Origin: UBA4416 sp963422675
Lineage (GTDB): Bacteria; Bacteroidota; Bacteroidia; B-17B0; Aurantibacillaceae
Direction of reading: 5' to 3'
DNA length: 64,000 nucleotides
Assembly: GCA_963422675.2 (NCBI GenBank)
Contig: CAXVYS010000029.1
Span: 270,858-334,857, forward strand
The notes beneath the pieces are model-generated. The model was given only the letters and a program-made list of their open reading frames with translations. It ran no database searches and was not told the origin of the DNA. A program made the position numbers and the translations under genes. Numbering within the stretch: the first letter of the stretch is position 1; every line of letters begins with the position of its first letter. Shown one piece after another: positions 42,848 through 51,429 of this stretch.

Positions 42848-44818
42848 TTATTTACTAAGTACTTTTAATTCTGTTCTCCTGTTCTTCGCTTTGTTTTCAG
42901 GTGTATCATTTGGTGCTTTCGGTTTTGTATCGCCATAACCTTTATAAGCCAAACGTGTTGCAGGAATCGCTCCTTTTTCAATCACATAATCATAAATAGC
43001 CTTAGCCCGGTTATTGGATAATGTTTTATTAAATACTTTATCACCACTGTTATCGGTATGTCCGCCAAATTCAATTTTTAAGGTTGGATTTGCCTTTAAG
43101 AAATTAATCACTTTTTGTAACTCCGCTTTCGATTGGTCTTTTAAATCCCATTTGTTGACATCAAAAAAGATGTTCTTTAATTCAATAATACCTGTATCAA
43201 TTGGTTGTAGAGGAATTTCCAACTGATATGGTTTAGTGTAATCGGCTACTTTATCTTTTAAAGAAAAGTTATCGCTGTAAAATAAAAACCCCGGCTTACT
43301 CACATTCACCAGATAATTATGGTTAGAAGTAAGTGTTACTAAAAACTCTCCGGCACTATTACTGAAGGCTTTGGTAACCGATTGCTGCGTTTCCAGATCA
43401 ATTAATTCGAAGGCTGCATCTGTAGGTGTTCTTGTTTTTGCATTGTATGTTAACCCTTTTACATAAGTAATTTTCTCTGGCCTTAAACTTTCAGGTAGCT
43501 CAAACTGATAAATATCCAAACCACCATATCCGCCTTCGCGCTCACTGGCGAAGTAAGCCAGCTTTCCGTTGGCATCCACCAATAAGCTGTTTTCATCAGT
43601 TACCGTATTAATAGGGTATCCTAAATTAACCGGTTTTCCCCAACTTCCATCTGCTTGTTTTCTACTCACAAAAATATCCAAACCTCCCATACCCGGGTGG
43701 CCTTCACTACTAAAATATAAGGTTTGGTTATCAGGGTGAATAAAAACACTTTCTTCTTTAAACGGAGTGTTGATCACATCCGATAGCCTTACAGGTTCAC
43801 TAAATTTTCCATCATCACCAACAGTAGCCGAATAAATATCAGGATTTTTAATTCCCTCTCTGGTTACCGTACCTCTAATGAAGTATAATGTTTTACCATC
43901 GCTACTAAAGCTTGGTTGTGTTTCCCAGTTACGCGTATTAATTTGCTGTCCGGCATTTACAGGTACAGTCCATTTTCCGTTTTGCTTTTGAGAATAAAAA
44001 ATATCACAGCTTCCGTATCCTTTTCTATCAGGGGATCCATAGTCACCACTCATTTCCATACAGGAAGCAAAAAACATGAATTGCCCGTCGGCACTCAGAG
44101 TAGGAGCACCCTCATTACCGGCAGTATTCACCGATGGAATAGGGGTGGCGGTTTGCCATACATCATTTACTTTTTTACTGATAAAGAAATCTTCCTGTTG
44201 AGCCGCATTGGCTCCTGATCCCATGCGTATATTACGGGTAAACATAAATGTTTTTCCATCGGCTGTTAATGATGGGAAATATTCATATTCGGAAGTATTA
44301 ATTCCAGGGCCAACATTTACAGGTTTAAATGGTTGAGGATTTTTAATAGCATAGGAGCCAAATTTCGCATTTTTTAAATACTGCTCCGCCTGCTCTTTTG
44401 TATTAGGATTGATGCGTTCAAATTTTAAAAAGCTTTCCAGGTTTTTTACGGCATTATCATAATCGGCCGTTAATAGCTGCGCTAAACCCAGATCAAAAAA
44501 GTTTCTGGGAAAAAATTTAGGGTTAATATCAATCGCTTTTTGAAAATGAACAATGGCTTCCTTTGTTCTTCTTTTTTCCATTAATAAATATGCCAGGGCC
44601 GAATGGGCTTCCACAAAATTGGGATCTTCCCCCAGGGCTTTATTTAAAAGCTTTTCAGCTTCTTCGTCTTTTCGTACCTCATAGTTTTTTTTACCTTCTT
44701 CGAAAAATTTAATGGCTTTTTTACTCGTGCTGGTATAGGTTCCCGGAGGGAGAGAAGGTTGAGAAAATGAAAATTGACAAAGAGAGAAAAGAAAAACGAA
44801 AAGTAGGGAGTGCTTCAT
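42848..44818 (-). CDS. OmpA family protein with TPR, PD40 and regulatory-like domains (PorE-like)
   Basis: I chose the ATG at 44816-44818, which starts a signal peptide (MKHSLLFVFLFSLCQFSFSQP); the ATG at 44863 would put 15 residues before it. The 656-residue protein then shows TPR repeats (about 35-135; FVEAHSALAYLLMEKRRTKEAIVHFQKAIDINPKF), PD40 blades (about 160-430), a carboxypeptidase-regulatory-like beta domain (about 440-525), and an OmpA_C domain (about 540-656; FGGHTDNSGDKVFN, NRRTEL) that binds peptidoglycan. This order equals P. gingivalis PorE, a T9SS component tethering the secretion complex to the cell wall. T9SS cargo genes occur in the window, but other por genes do not, so the PorE equation is an inference. 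Confidence 0.88.
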   Translation of the reverse strand: MKHSLLFVFLFSLCQFSFSQPSLPPGTYTSTSKKAIKFFEEGKKNYEVRKDEEAEKLLNKALGEDPNFVEAHSALAYLLMEKRRTKEAIVHFQKAIDINPKFFPRNFFDLGLAQLLTADYDNAVKNLESFLKFERINPNTKEQAEQYLKNAKFGSYAIKNPQPFKPVNVGPGINTSEYEYFPSLTADGKTFMFTRNIRMGSGANAAQQEDFFISKKVNDVWQTATPIPSVNTAGNEGAPTLSADGQFMFFASCMEMSGDYGSPDRKGYGSCDIFYSQKQNGKWTVPVNAGQQINTRNWETQPSFSSDGKTLYFIRGTVTREGIKNPDIYSATVGDDGKFSEPVRLSDVINTPFKEESVFIHPDNQTLYFSSEGHPGMGGLDIFVSRKQADGSWGKPVNLGYPINTVTDENSLLVDANGKLAYFASEREGGYGGLDIYQFELPESLRPEKITYVKGLTYNAKTRTPTDAAFELIDLETQQSVTKAFSNSAGEFLVTLTSNHNYLVNVSKPGFLFYSDNFSLKDKVADYTKPYQLEIPLQPIDTGIIELKNIFFDVNKWDLKDQSKAELQKVINFLKANPTLKIEFGGHTDNSGDKVFNKTLSNNRAKAIYDYVIEKGAIPATRLAYKGYGDTKPKAPNDTPENKAKNRRTELKVLSK

Positions 44819-44926
44819 AATTTTAGCTAAAGTGATGTATAAATATAACGATATATCCAGCATGAGGATACAAAAAAATGTAAATAAAATGAATTTAAAT
44901 TAACAAAATACGGGGAGATGAAAGGA

Positions 44927-45319
44927 TCAATCCTGTTTATCGATGCAGCTTTTTAGCCAGTCCATCGCTTCTTCCCTCTCACTGAAAAATTTAGTTGGAA
45001 CAATAGGTTTGTTTACTTTTAAGAATAAACCTCCTATAATAATTTCGTAAGGTCTGTTACTAAATATGGCTAAGGCAGATACGTGTTTTGTGTATTCTAA
45101 AGAAGCTCCTGCTCTTCGGGCATCACCTGAAATATTCGAATTATCATCGCCTTCGAATAGGACAAAAAACTTTTTTCCGGGAAGGTAATTAATCGACAGG
45201 TCTCTGGATTCCCATACATCACTGGCTTCCAGGGTCATGTTTTTCTTTACCTTGAACTCAATTAAAAGATCATCACGAATGGTCATGACGAAAGCGTTTG
45301 TTTCGAATGTTTTCATCAT
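44927..45319 (-). CDS. STAS/SEC14-like small protein
   Basis: This 130-residue protein has no signal peptide. It reads DDLLIEFKVKKNMTLEASDVWESRDLSINYLPGKKFFVLFEGDDNSNISGDARRAGASLEYTKHVSALAIFSNRPYEIIIGGLFLKVNKP followed by a helical FFSEREEAMDWLKSCI end. The alternation of beta strands and the final helix fits the STAS/SEC14-like (SpoIIAA-like) fold annotated for many small Bacteroidota proteins. Function unknown; such domains bind small ligands or partner proteins. A second Met lies one residue in. It starts 21 bp after metH, so it is likely transcribed from the same riboswitch-controlled transcript. Confidence 0.75.
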   Translation of the reverse strand: MMKTFETNAFVMTIRDDLLIEFKVKKNMTLEASDVWESRDLSINYLPGKKFFVLFEGDDNSNISGDARRAGASLEYTKHVSALAIFSNRPYEIIIGGLFLKVNKPIVPTKFFSEREEAMDWLKSCIDKQD

Positions 45320-45340
45320 GATAAATTTATGTAAATAAAA

Positions 45341-48300
45341 CTAATATCCCAACGCAGGACCTAACCATTTCTCCATTTTTTCAAATGGCTCGTTTTTACG
45401 TTTGGCATAATCCTCTACCTGATCTTTACTGATTTTTCCAATACCGAAATAATGAGAATCGGGATGTGCAAAATATAAACCACTTACCGCGGCTGTTGGA
45501 ACCATCGCTAGGCTATCGGTTAAAATAATACCTGTATTTTTCTCCACCTCCAGCAATTTCCAGATCGTTAGTTTTTCGGTATGGTCGGGTTGTGCCGGAT
45601 AGCCAGGTGCCGGACGAATACCTGCATAATCTTCCTTAATTAACTCTTCGTTTTTAAGCTCTTCCGATTTCGCATAACCCCAAAGTTCTTTTCTGATTTT
45701 TTTATGCATTAGTTCAGTAAAGGCTTCCGCTAAACGATCTGCCAGTGCTTTAAGCATAATAGAGCTGTAGTCGTCGTGGTTTTTTTCGAAGGCTGCTACG
45801 TGTTCATCAATACCAAATCCCGTACTTACGGCAAAGGCGCCAATGTAATCAACCTGTTGTTTTTCGTTTACTACTTTAGGACGGATAAAATCGGCCAGGG
45901 CAGTATTATATTGTCCTGCCGGTTTTTTCGTATTCATTCTTAACGTATGAAACTTATATTCGCTGTGTTGTGTATCGTCTTCGTTTAAATTGTATAACTG
46001 AATATCATCATCATTAACGGAGTTAGCAGGATAAATACCTATCACCGCCCTTGCCTGCAACCATTTTTCATCAATTATTTTTTTAAGCATGCTTTGCGCA
46101 TCATTAAATAATTTAGTTGCTTCCACACCACGGGTAGGGTCTTTCAAAATTTTAGGATAAGAGCCTTTCATTTCCCATGAAATAAAGAAGGGAGTCCAAT
46201 CAATGTATTCCGCTATCTCATTCAAATCGTAATTATCAAATACTTTATTTCCCGTAAATGAGGGTTTTACAATGTCTGTTTTATCCCAGTCAATAGGGAA
46301 TTTATTTTGACGTGCTTCTGCTAAGGTCAGGTACTTATTTTGCGACTGCGCATTTTTATTTTGTTCGCGTACACGCTCATAGTCTTTATTTACATCGAGC
46401 ATAAACGCATCACGCAACTCATTAGAAATAAGACTGCTGGCTACAGGCACAGATTTACTGGCATCGTTTACGTGTACTACAGGTCCCGAATAATTCTGAG
46501 CGATTTTAACAGCCGTATGTACTTTGGAGGTGGTGGCACCGCCAATCAATAAAGGCGTTTTAAAATTCAAACGTTCCATTTCTTTGGCTACGTGTACCAT
46601 TTCGTCTAAGGAAGGTGTAATGAGCCCGCTCAGGCCAATCACATCTACATTATGTTTTTTTGCTTCCTCTAAAATTTTATCGCAGGAAACCATCACTCCT
46701 AAATCAATGATCTCGTAGTTATTACAGGCTAATACAACACCCACAATATTTTTTCCAATATCATGTACATCCCCTTTTACAGTAGCCATTAATATTTTTC
46801 CGGCATTGGTTCGGCCATCACCAACAATACCTGCCAAACGGTTGGCTTCTTTTTCCTGTTGCAGGTAAGGTTCTAAATACGCTACGGCTTTTTTCATTAC
46901 ACGGGCGCTTTTTACCACTTGGGGTAAAAACATTTTTCCGCTACCAAACAAGTCGCCCACCACGTTCATTCCGGCCATTAAAGGGCCTTCAATAACGTAT
47001 AGCGGCCTGCCTAATTTTAACCGGGCTTCTTCTGTATCGGCATCAATATGTTCTACCAACCCTTTCACGAGGGCATGACTTAAACGTTCTTCTACTGTGC
47101 CTTTGCGCCACTCTTCATCTTTTTCTGTTTTTTCTTTGGTAATCCCTTTTAATGATTCGGCATGTTCCACTAATCTTTCGGTAGCATCGTCCCGGCGATT
47201 TAATAAAACATCCTCTACTAATTCGAGTAATGTTTTTTCAATATCGTCGTATACCTGCAATTGTGCCGGGTTTACAATACCCATATCCATTCCGTTTTTT
47301 ACGGCGTGGTAAAGAAACGCTCCATGGATGGCTTCACGCACATGGTCATTTCCCCTGAAAGAAAAAGAAACGTTACTCACACCACCACTTACTTTGGCAT
47401 AGGGTAAGTTGTCTTTGATCCATTTGGTAGAGTTGAAAAAATCCAGGGCATTTAAGCGATGCTCTTCCATACCCGTTGCTACAGGGAAAATATTAGGATC
47501 GAAAATAATATCCTGTGGTGTAAAATGTACTTTCTCTATTAAAATATCGTAGGCACGCTTGCAAATTTCTTTACGGCGTTCAAACGTATCAGCTTGTCCA
47601 ACTTCATCAAATGCCATCACAATAACGGCTGCACCATATTGTTTTATTTTACGGGCCTGTTCAATAAATTTTTCTTCTCCTTCTTTTAAAGAGATCGAAT
47701 TAACGATGGCTTTTCCCTGCACACATTTTAAGCCTGCTTCAATCACACTCCATTTACTGGAGTCAATCATAATGGGAACACGGCAAATATCCGGCTCCGA
47801 GGCAATCAGATTCAGGAAGGTAGTCATAGCCTGTTCGCTATCCAGCATTCCTTCATCCATGTTCACATCAATTACCTGCGCGCCGCCATCTACCTGATCT
47901 TTGGCAATGGATAAGGCTTCTTCATAATTTCCTTCTTTAATTAAGCGCAGGAATTTTTTTGATCCGGTAACATTTGTTCTCTCACCCACATTTATGAAAT
48001 TACTTTCAGGTGTTAAGGTAAAAGGCTCCAGGCCGCTTAAGTGCATTAAAGTATCCGGCTTTGGTTTTTTGCGTGGGCTGGATTCTTTTGCCAGCTCGGC
48101 AATGCGTTTGATATGGGCAGGCGTTGTTCCGCAACAGCCACCTACAATATTTAAGAAACCTGCTCTTAAGAAATCTTCGATCTGATGACCCATTTCATGA
48201 GCATCCTGATCATATTCACCAAACTGATTTGGTAAACCGGCATTAGGATAAGCACTTACATAAAAAGGTGCTTTCGCAGACAGCTCTTCCAAATAAGGAC

Positions 48301-49060
48301 GCATATCTTTTGCGCCAAGGGCACAGTTTAACCCAACACTTAACAGGTCGACATGCGATACAGAATTTAAAAAAGCTTCCGTGGTTTGTCCAGATAAGGT
48401 TCTGCCACTGGCATCGGTAATTGTTCCCGAAACCATTACCGGCATTTTTTTATTTATTTTCTCCGCGTAATTCTGAATAGCATATAAGGCGGCTTTTGCA
48501 TTTAAGGTATCAAAAATAGTTTCGATCAGTAACAGATCGGCACCTCCGTCAATTAAGCCACGAACCTGCTCAGTGTAGGCTTCCACTAATTCATCAAACG
48601 TAATAGCCCTAAAACCGGGGTCATTTACATTGGGTGATAAGGATAAGGTACGATTGGTTGGCCCTATGGCACCTGCTACAAACTTTGGTATGGAAGCAAA
48701 TTCAGGAAACTCTGTTTTAAATTCTGCTACAGCTTCTTTGGCAATTTTAGCCGATTCAAAATTTAATTCATACACAAATTCCTGCATGTCATAATCCGCC
48801 ATCGCAATGGTAGTGTCGCTAAACGTATTAGTTTCAATAATATCTGCACCGGCCTTTAAATATTCTTTATGGATAGTTTTAATGATGTGTGGCTGGGTAA
48901 TAGATAACAAATCGTTATTGCCCTGAAGGTCTTTATGCCAGTCGGCAAAACGCTTCCCTCTGAAATCTTTTTCGGTAAGCTTATATTGCTGGATCATACT
49001 GCCCATGGCACCATCAATCACTAATATTCTTTTTTCTAATTCTTCCTGTATTGTATGCAT
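45341..49060 (-). CDS. metH: Cobalamin-dependent methionine synthase
   Basis: This 1239-residue protein contains all MetH modules in order: a homocysteine domain with zinc cysteines (VGLNCALGA and VGGCCGTTPAHI), a methyl-tetrahydrofolate domain (FINVGERTNVTGSKKF, QVIDVNMDEGML), and a cap plus B12-binding domain with the axial His (GDVHDIGKNIVGVVL). The activation domain follows (RPAPGYPAQPDHTEK) and uses SAM with flavodoxin to rescue oxidised cob(II)alamin. It transfers the methyl group of methyl-THF to homocysteine. The normally split N-terminal module is not detached. A SAM-I riboswitch and attenuator precede it (49072-49307), so SAM should repress it. Length matches E. coli MetH (1227). 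Confidence 0.98.
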   Translation of the reverse strand: MHTIQEELEKRILVIDGAMGSMIQQYKLTEKDFRGKRFADWHKDLQGNNDLLSITQPHIIKTIHKEYLKAGADIIETNTFSDTTIAMADYDMQEFVYELNFESAKIAKEAVAEFKTEFPEFASIPKFVAGAIGPTNRTLSLSPNVNDPGFRAITFDELVEAYTEQVRGLIDGGADLLLIETIFDTLNAKAALYAIQNYAEKINKKMPVMVSGTITDASGRTLSGQTTEAFLNSVSHVDLLSVGLNCALGAKDMRPYLEELSAKAPFYVSAYPNAGLPNQFGEYDQDAHEMGHQIEDFLRAGFLNIVGGCCGTTPAHIKRIAELAKESSPRKKPKPDTLMHLSGLEPFTLTPESNFINVGERTNVTGSKKFLRLIKEGNYEEALSIAKDQVDGGAQVIDVNMDEGMLDSEQAMTTFLNLIASEPDICRVPIMIDSSKWSVIEAGLKCVQGKAIVNSISLKEGEEKFIEQARKIKQYGAAVIVMAFDEVGQADTFERRKEICKRAYDILIEKVHFTPQDIIFDPNIFPVATGMEEHRLNALDFFNSTKWIKDNLPYAKVSGGVSNVSFSFRGNDHVREAIHGAFLYHAVKNGMDMGIVNPAQLQVYDDIEKTLLELVEDVLLNRRDDATERLVEHAESLKGITKEKTEKDEEWRKGTVEERLSHALVKGLVEHIDADTEEARLKLGRPLYVIEGPLMAGMNVVGDLFGSGKMFLPQVVKSARVMKKAVAYLEPYLQQEKEANRLAGIVGDGRTNAGKILMATVKGDVHDIGKNIVGVVLACNNYEIIDLGVMVSCDKILEEAKKHNVDVIGLSGLITPSLDEMVHVAKEMERLNFKTPLLIGGATTSKVHTAVKIAQNYSGPVVHVNDASKSVPVASSLISNELRDAFMLDVNKDYERVREQNKNAQSQNKYLTLAEARQNKFPIDWDKTDIVKPSFTGNKVFDNYDLNEIAEYIDWTPFFISWEMKGSYPKILKDPTRGVEATKLFNDAQSMLKKIIDEKWLQARAVIGIYPANSVNDDDIQLYNLNEDDTQHSEYKFHTLRMNTKKPAGQYNTALADFIRPKVVNEKQQVDYIGAFAVSTGFGIDEHVAAFEKNHDDYSSIMLKALADRLAEAFTELMHKKIRKELWGYAKSEELKNEELIKEDYAGIRPAPGYPAQPDHTEKLTIWKLLEVEKNTGIILTDSLAMVPTAAVSGLYFAHPDSHYFGIGKISKDQVEDYAKRKNEPFEKMEKWLGPALGY

Positions 49061-49071
49061 ATAGCTAAAAT

Positions 49072-49104
49072 AAAAAATCTCTTCCGCAATTGCAGAAGAG
49101 ATTT
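49072..49104 (-). terminator. Attenuator hairpin of the metH leader
   Basis: On the minus strand AAATCTCTTC...GCAATTGC...GAAGAGATTT forms a stem with one mismatch, followed by six Us and then the metH start codon 11 bp on. It lies downstream of the S-box aptamer and can act as the SAM-induced terminator. AAATCT at the base of its 5' arm can instead pair with AGATTT in the linker, which would give an antiterminator. Confidence 0.85.
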
Positions 49105-49136
49105 ATATGTTGTGTTAATTATAATAAAATCTATTC

Positions 49137-49307
49137 TACTTATTTTTCCCGACATTGTCGGGACGAATTCCCACCTTCTCATTAGTTATAAAGTTTAGAA
49201 GGTTGATGAGCTACGAAAGTTACTAAACTTTCAACTTTCAAACTTTAAACTAATCAAGGGTTGGTAAAGCTTCTTTGGGCGTATCCCTCAGCTTTTCTTA
49301 ATAAGTA
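49137..49307 (-). promoter_or_regulatory. SAM-I (S-box) riboswitch aptamer upstream of metH
   Basis: The minus strand has the S-box layout. P1 is TACTTATT (49307-49300) pairing with AATAAGTA (49144-49137). The conserved P2/J core reads GAGGGATACGCCC (49289-49277), then AAAGAAGCTTTACCAACCC. P3 is an extended helix (49255-49240 with 49196-49181). The AAGGTGGGAATTC block (49177-49165) corresponds to the consensus AAGGUGCUAAUUC, and P4 is TCCCGAC/GTCGGGA (49163-49147). Consensus positions differ at a few bases, for example AAAGAAGC for AUGAAGC. When SAM binds, the attenuator at 49072-49104 should form and stop metH transcription. The 339 bp between metH and the next gene is thus mostly this leader. 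Confidence 0.85.
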
Positions 49308-49399
49308 TATTAAAGAACGAGTGACAAAGATATAACATTTTATGTAATTTTATAGGATAAATCTACTACCTGAATTATTAACAATTAAGCCAGACCTCT

Positions 49400-49825
49400 A
49401 TGAAAACAGTGTTTCTTATCATTTGTTTATATTGCTCTGTATGTGTCTATGCCCAAAAGGGAAGCTCCGGGGTTAGTACCGTAAAAGAAAGCATGCATTT
49501 GCAAGAACTGGCCTGGAATGCCGGAGATATTAAGGGCTTTATGAACTATTATTGGAATAATGATAGTTTGAAATTTATTGGCAGTAAAGGTGTTACCTAT
49601 GGCTGGCAAAAAACACTGGATAATTATACAAAAGGCTATCCTACCAAAGAAGCCATGGGGATCTTAACGTTTACCATTATTGAATGTACATCATTATCTG
49701 AAACGGCCATTTACGTCATTGGAAAATGGGAACTAAAAAAAGAGAAACCTGTAGGCGGGCATTTTACATTGCTTTGGAAAAAGATAGAAGGAAAATGGGT
49801 AATTGCGGCAGACCATACAAGTTAA
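49400..49825 (+). CDS. Secreted DUF4440 / NTF2-like protein
   Basis: This 141-residue protein has a signal peptide (1-18, VYAQ) and a single NTF2/SnoaL-like domain (about 28-139). The marks are QELAWNAGDIKGFMNYYWNNDSLKFIG, VTYGWQKTLDNYTKGYP and the terminal GGHFTLLWKKIEGKWVIAADHTS. Such domains form dimeric cone-shaped pockets for small molecules and often lack enzyme activity. A comparable DUF4440 domain is fused to the beta-lactamase-fold protein at 16818-18302. The gene is divergent from metH and followed 49 bp later by the acetyltransferase gene on the same strand. Confidence 0.85.
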   Translation: MKTVFLIICLYCSVCVYAQKGSSGVSTVKESMHLQELAWNAGDIKGFMNYYWNNDSLKFIGSKGVTYGWQKTLDNYTKGYPTKEAMGILTFTIIECTSLSETAIYVIGKWELKKEKPVGGHFTLLWKKIEGKWVIAADHTS

Positions 49826-49874
49826 TATTAATGAAAAGTGAATTTAGAAAACAACATAAACAGGAAATAATCGT

Positions 49875-50414
49875 ATGAATAGCATGGAGCTCATAACAGA
49901 ACGATTGAATTTAAGGCCTGTAACGGGATTGGATGTGGAAAAAATTCACGAGTTAAATTCTTTGGCTGAAACCGAACGGTTCAATACTTCCGCAATTCCG
50001 GAAAATATAGAAGAAACAAGCATGCTTTGCGAAAAATGGATCGTAGAAAACAATAAAGAAAATAGCCGGCATTATACATTTGCCGTTGAATTGACGGATC
50101 AAAAACAATTTATTGGATTAATTTCGATTAATTTAGGGAAGGAAAAGTACAGGAATGCTGAAGTATGGTTTAAATTTCATCACCATTTTTGGAACAAAGG
50201 GTATGGTACAGAAGCTTTAAAAAAGATAATTGAATTTGGGTTTAAGCACTTAAAGCTTCATCGCATTGAGGCCGGTTGTGCCATAAACAACATCGGCTCA
50301 ATAAGGGTTTTGGAAAAAGCAGGAATGTTAAGGGAAGCACATACCAGGAAATTATTGCCCTTAAAATCGGGTTGGTCAGACAATTATGGATATGCTATTT
50401 TATCAACGGATTAA
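49875..50414 (+). CDS. GNAT family N-acetyltransferase (RimJ/RimL-like)
   Basis: This 179-residue protein starts with the RimJ/RimL-like motif MELITERLNLRPVT (a Met three residues upstream is the annotated start; the second one is equally plausible). The acetyl-CoA site is FIGLISINLG...AEVWFKFHHHFWNKGYGTEALKKIIEFGFKHL, and the C-terminal part reads HRIEAGCAINNIGSIRVLEKAGMLREA. RimJ/RimL-type enzymes acetylate N-terminal or free amino groups of proteins, antibiotics or small molecules; the substrate cannot be read from sequence. It lies in a short plus-strand run with the DUF4440 and DUF1653 genes. Confidence 0.88.
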   Translation: MNSMELITERLNLRPVTGLDVEKIHELNSLAETERFNTSAIPENIEETSMLCEKWIVENNKENSRHYTFAVELTDQKQFIGLISINLGKEKYRNAEVWFKFHHHFWNKGYGTEALKKIIEFGFKHLKLHRIEAGCAINNIGSIRVLEKAGMLREAHTRKLLPLKSGWSDNYGYAILSTD

Positions 50415-50429
50415 ACACACCATAAAAAT

Positions 50430-50648
50430 ATGAGTTTGGAATTAGGCTTATACAAACATTACAAAGGCAATCTGTATGAAGTGCTTGGTGTTGCCAGGCA
50501 CAGCGAAACAGTAGAGCTAATGGTGGTTTACAAAGCAACCTACCAAGCTGAAGGCGAAAATTTATGGGTACGCCCTTTAAATATGTTTACAGAAACCGTA
50601 GTGATTGACGGGGTAGAAGTAAAGCGTTTTGAAAGGATAGAGAAATAA
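50430..50648 (+). CDS. DUF1653 domain protein
   Basis: This 72-residue protein is almost entirely the DUF1653 domain: GLYKHYKGNLYEVLGVARHSETVELMVVYKATYQAEGENLWVRPLNMFTETV. The pattern is a small beta-barrel-like fold with conserved Tyr-Lys-Hy-Tyr and Trp-Arg-Pro. The family occurs alone or attached to NUDIX and other enzyme domains and its function is unknown. It follows the acetyltransferase gene by 15 bp and is convergent with the response regulator gene (2 bp between stops). Confidence 0.85.
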   Translation: MSLELGLYKHYKGNLYEVLGVARHSETVELMVVYKATYQAEGENLWVRPLNMFTETVVIDGVEVKRFERIEK

Positions 50649-50650
50649 AA

Positions 50651-51337
50651 TTAACCGGTAACCAATTTATAACCGACGCCCCGTATCGATTGAAAATACA
50701 GGGGTTCTTTAGGGTTTGTTTCAAATTGTTTTCTGAAATTTAGAATAAAATTATCAATGGTTCTGGAGGAAGGATTTTCATCTTTCGTCCAGATCTTTTC
50801 TAAGATCTCATCCCTGGATACCACATTATTTAAGTTATCTACCAATAAACGGAGCAGTGCCATCTCCCGTTTAGAAAGGGTTTCAACTTCTCCTGCAACT
50901 GTTTTAATCTGAAAAGTAGAAAAATTGATTTCACAATTTCCAAAAGTAAATACATCGGATGAGGGATTGCCTTTATGTCTTTTTAAAACAATGTTTATTC
51001 TCAGTAATAATTCTTCCAGATCAAATGGCTTGGTAATATAGTCATCAGCACCAAGCTTTAATCCTTCAATTTTATCCTTCACATCATTTTTAGCTGTTAA
51101 AAATATAATGGGTGTATGAATGTTTTGAAGCTTTAGTTCTTTATAAATCTCCGTTCCGCTTAAAACAGGTAACATGATATCCAGTAAAATCAGGTCCGGA
51201 GAAAAAGATTTGATGTGGGAAATAGCGTTTAAACCTGAAGAACAAGTTTCTACACGATATCCTTCCAACTCCAGGTTTAACTTCAGGGTTTCCTGCAGAG
51301 AGAGTTCATCTTCAATTATTAACACTTTAAATATCAT
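50651..51337 (-). CDS. OmpR-family response regulator
   Basis: This 228-residue protein has a receiver domain (1-115; IIEDELSLQE, phosphoacceptor Asp in LILLDIMLPVLSG, FLTAKND, ADDYITKPF) and a winged-helix domain (about 130-225; LSKREMALLRLLVDNLNNVVSRDEILEKIW, RTIDNFILNFRKQFE, FQSIRGVGYKL). The arrangement is complete OmpR/PhoB. No histidine kinase lies next to it, so its sensor is encoded elsewhere. It stands alone on the minus strand between two plus-strand genes. Confidence 0.94.
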   Translation of the reverse strand: MIFKVLIIEDELSLQETLKLNLELEGYRVETCSSGLNAISHIKSFSPDLILLDIMLPVLSGTEIYKELKLQNIHTPIIFLTAKNDVKDKIEGLKLGADDYITKPFDLEELLLRINIVLKRHKGNPSSDVFTFGNCEINFSTFQIKTVAGEVETLSKREMALLRLLVDNLNNVVSRDEILEKIWTKDENPSSRTIDNFILNFRKQFETNPKEPLYFQSIRGVGYKLVTG

Positions 51338-51429
51338 TCGCTCAAAATTATCTATTTTTTACCTCAAAAGTGAAAATGGTATTGATTTTGTGTAATAAAA
51401 AATGTACTTATGTCTAAAATCTTGCTCTC

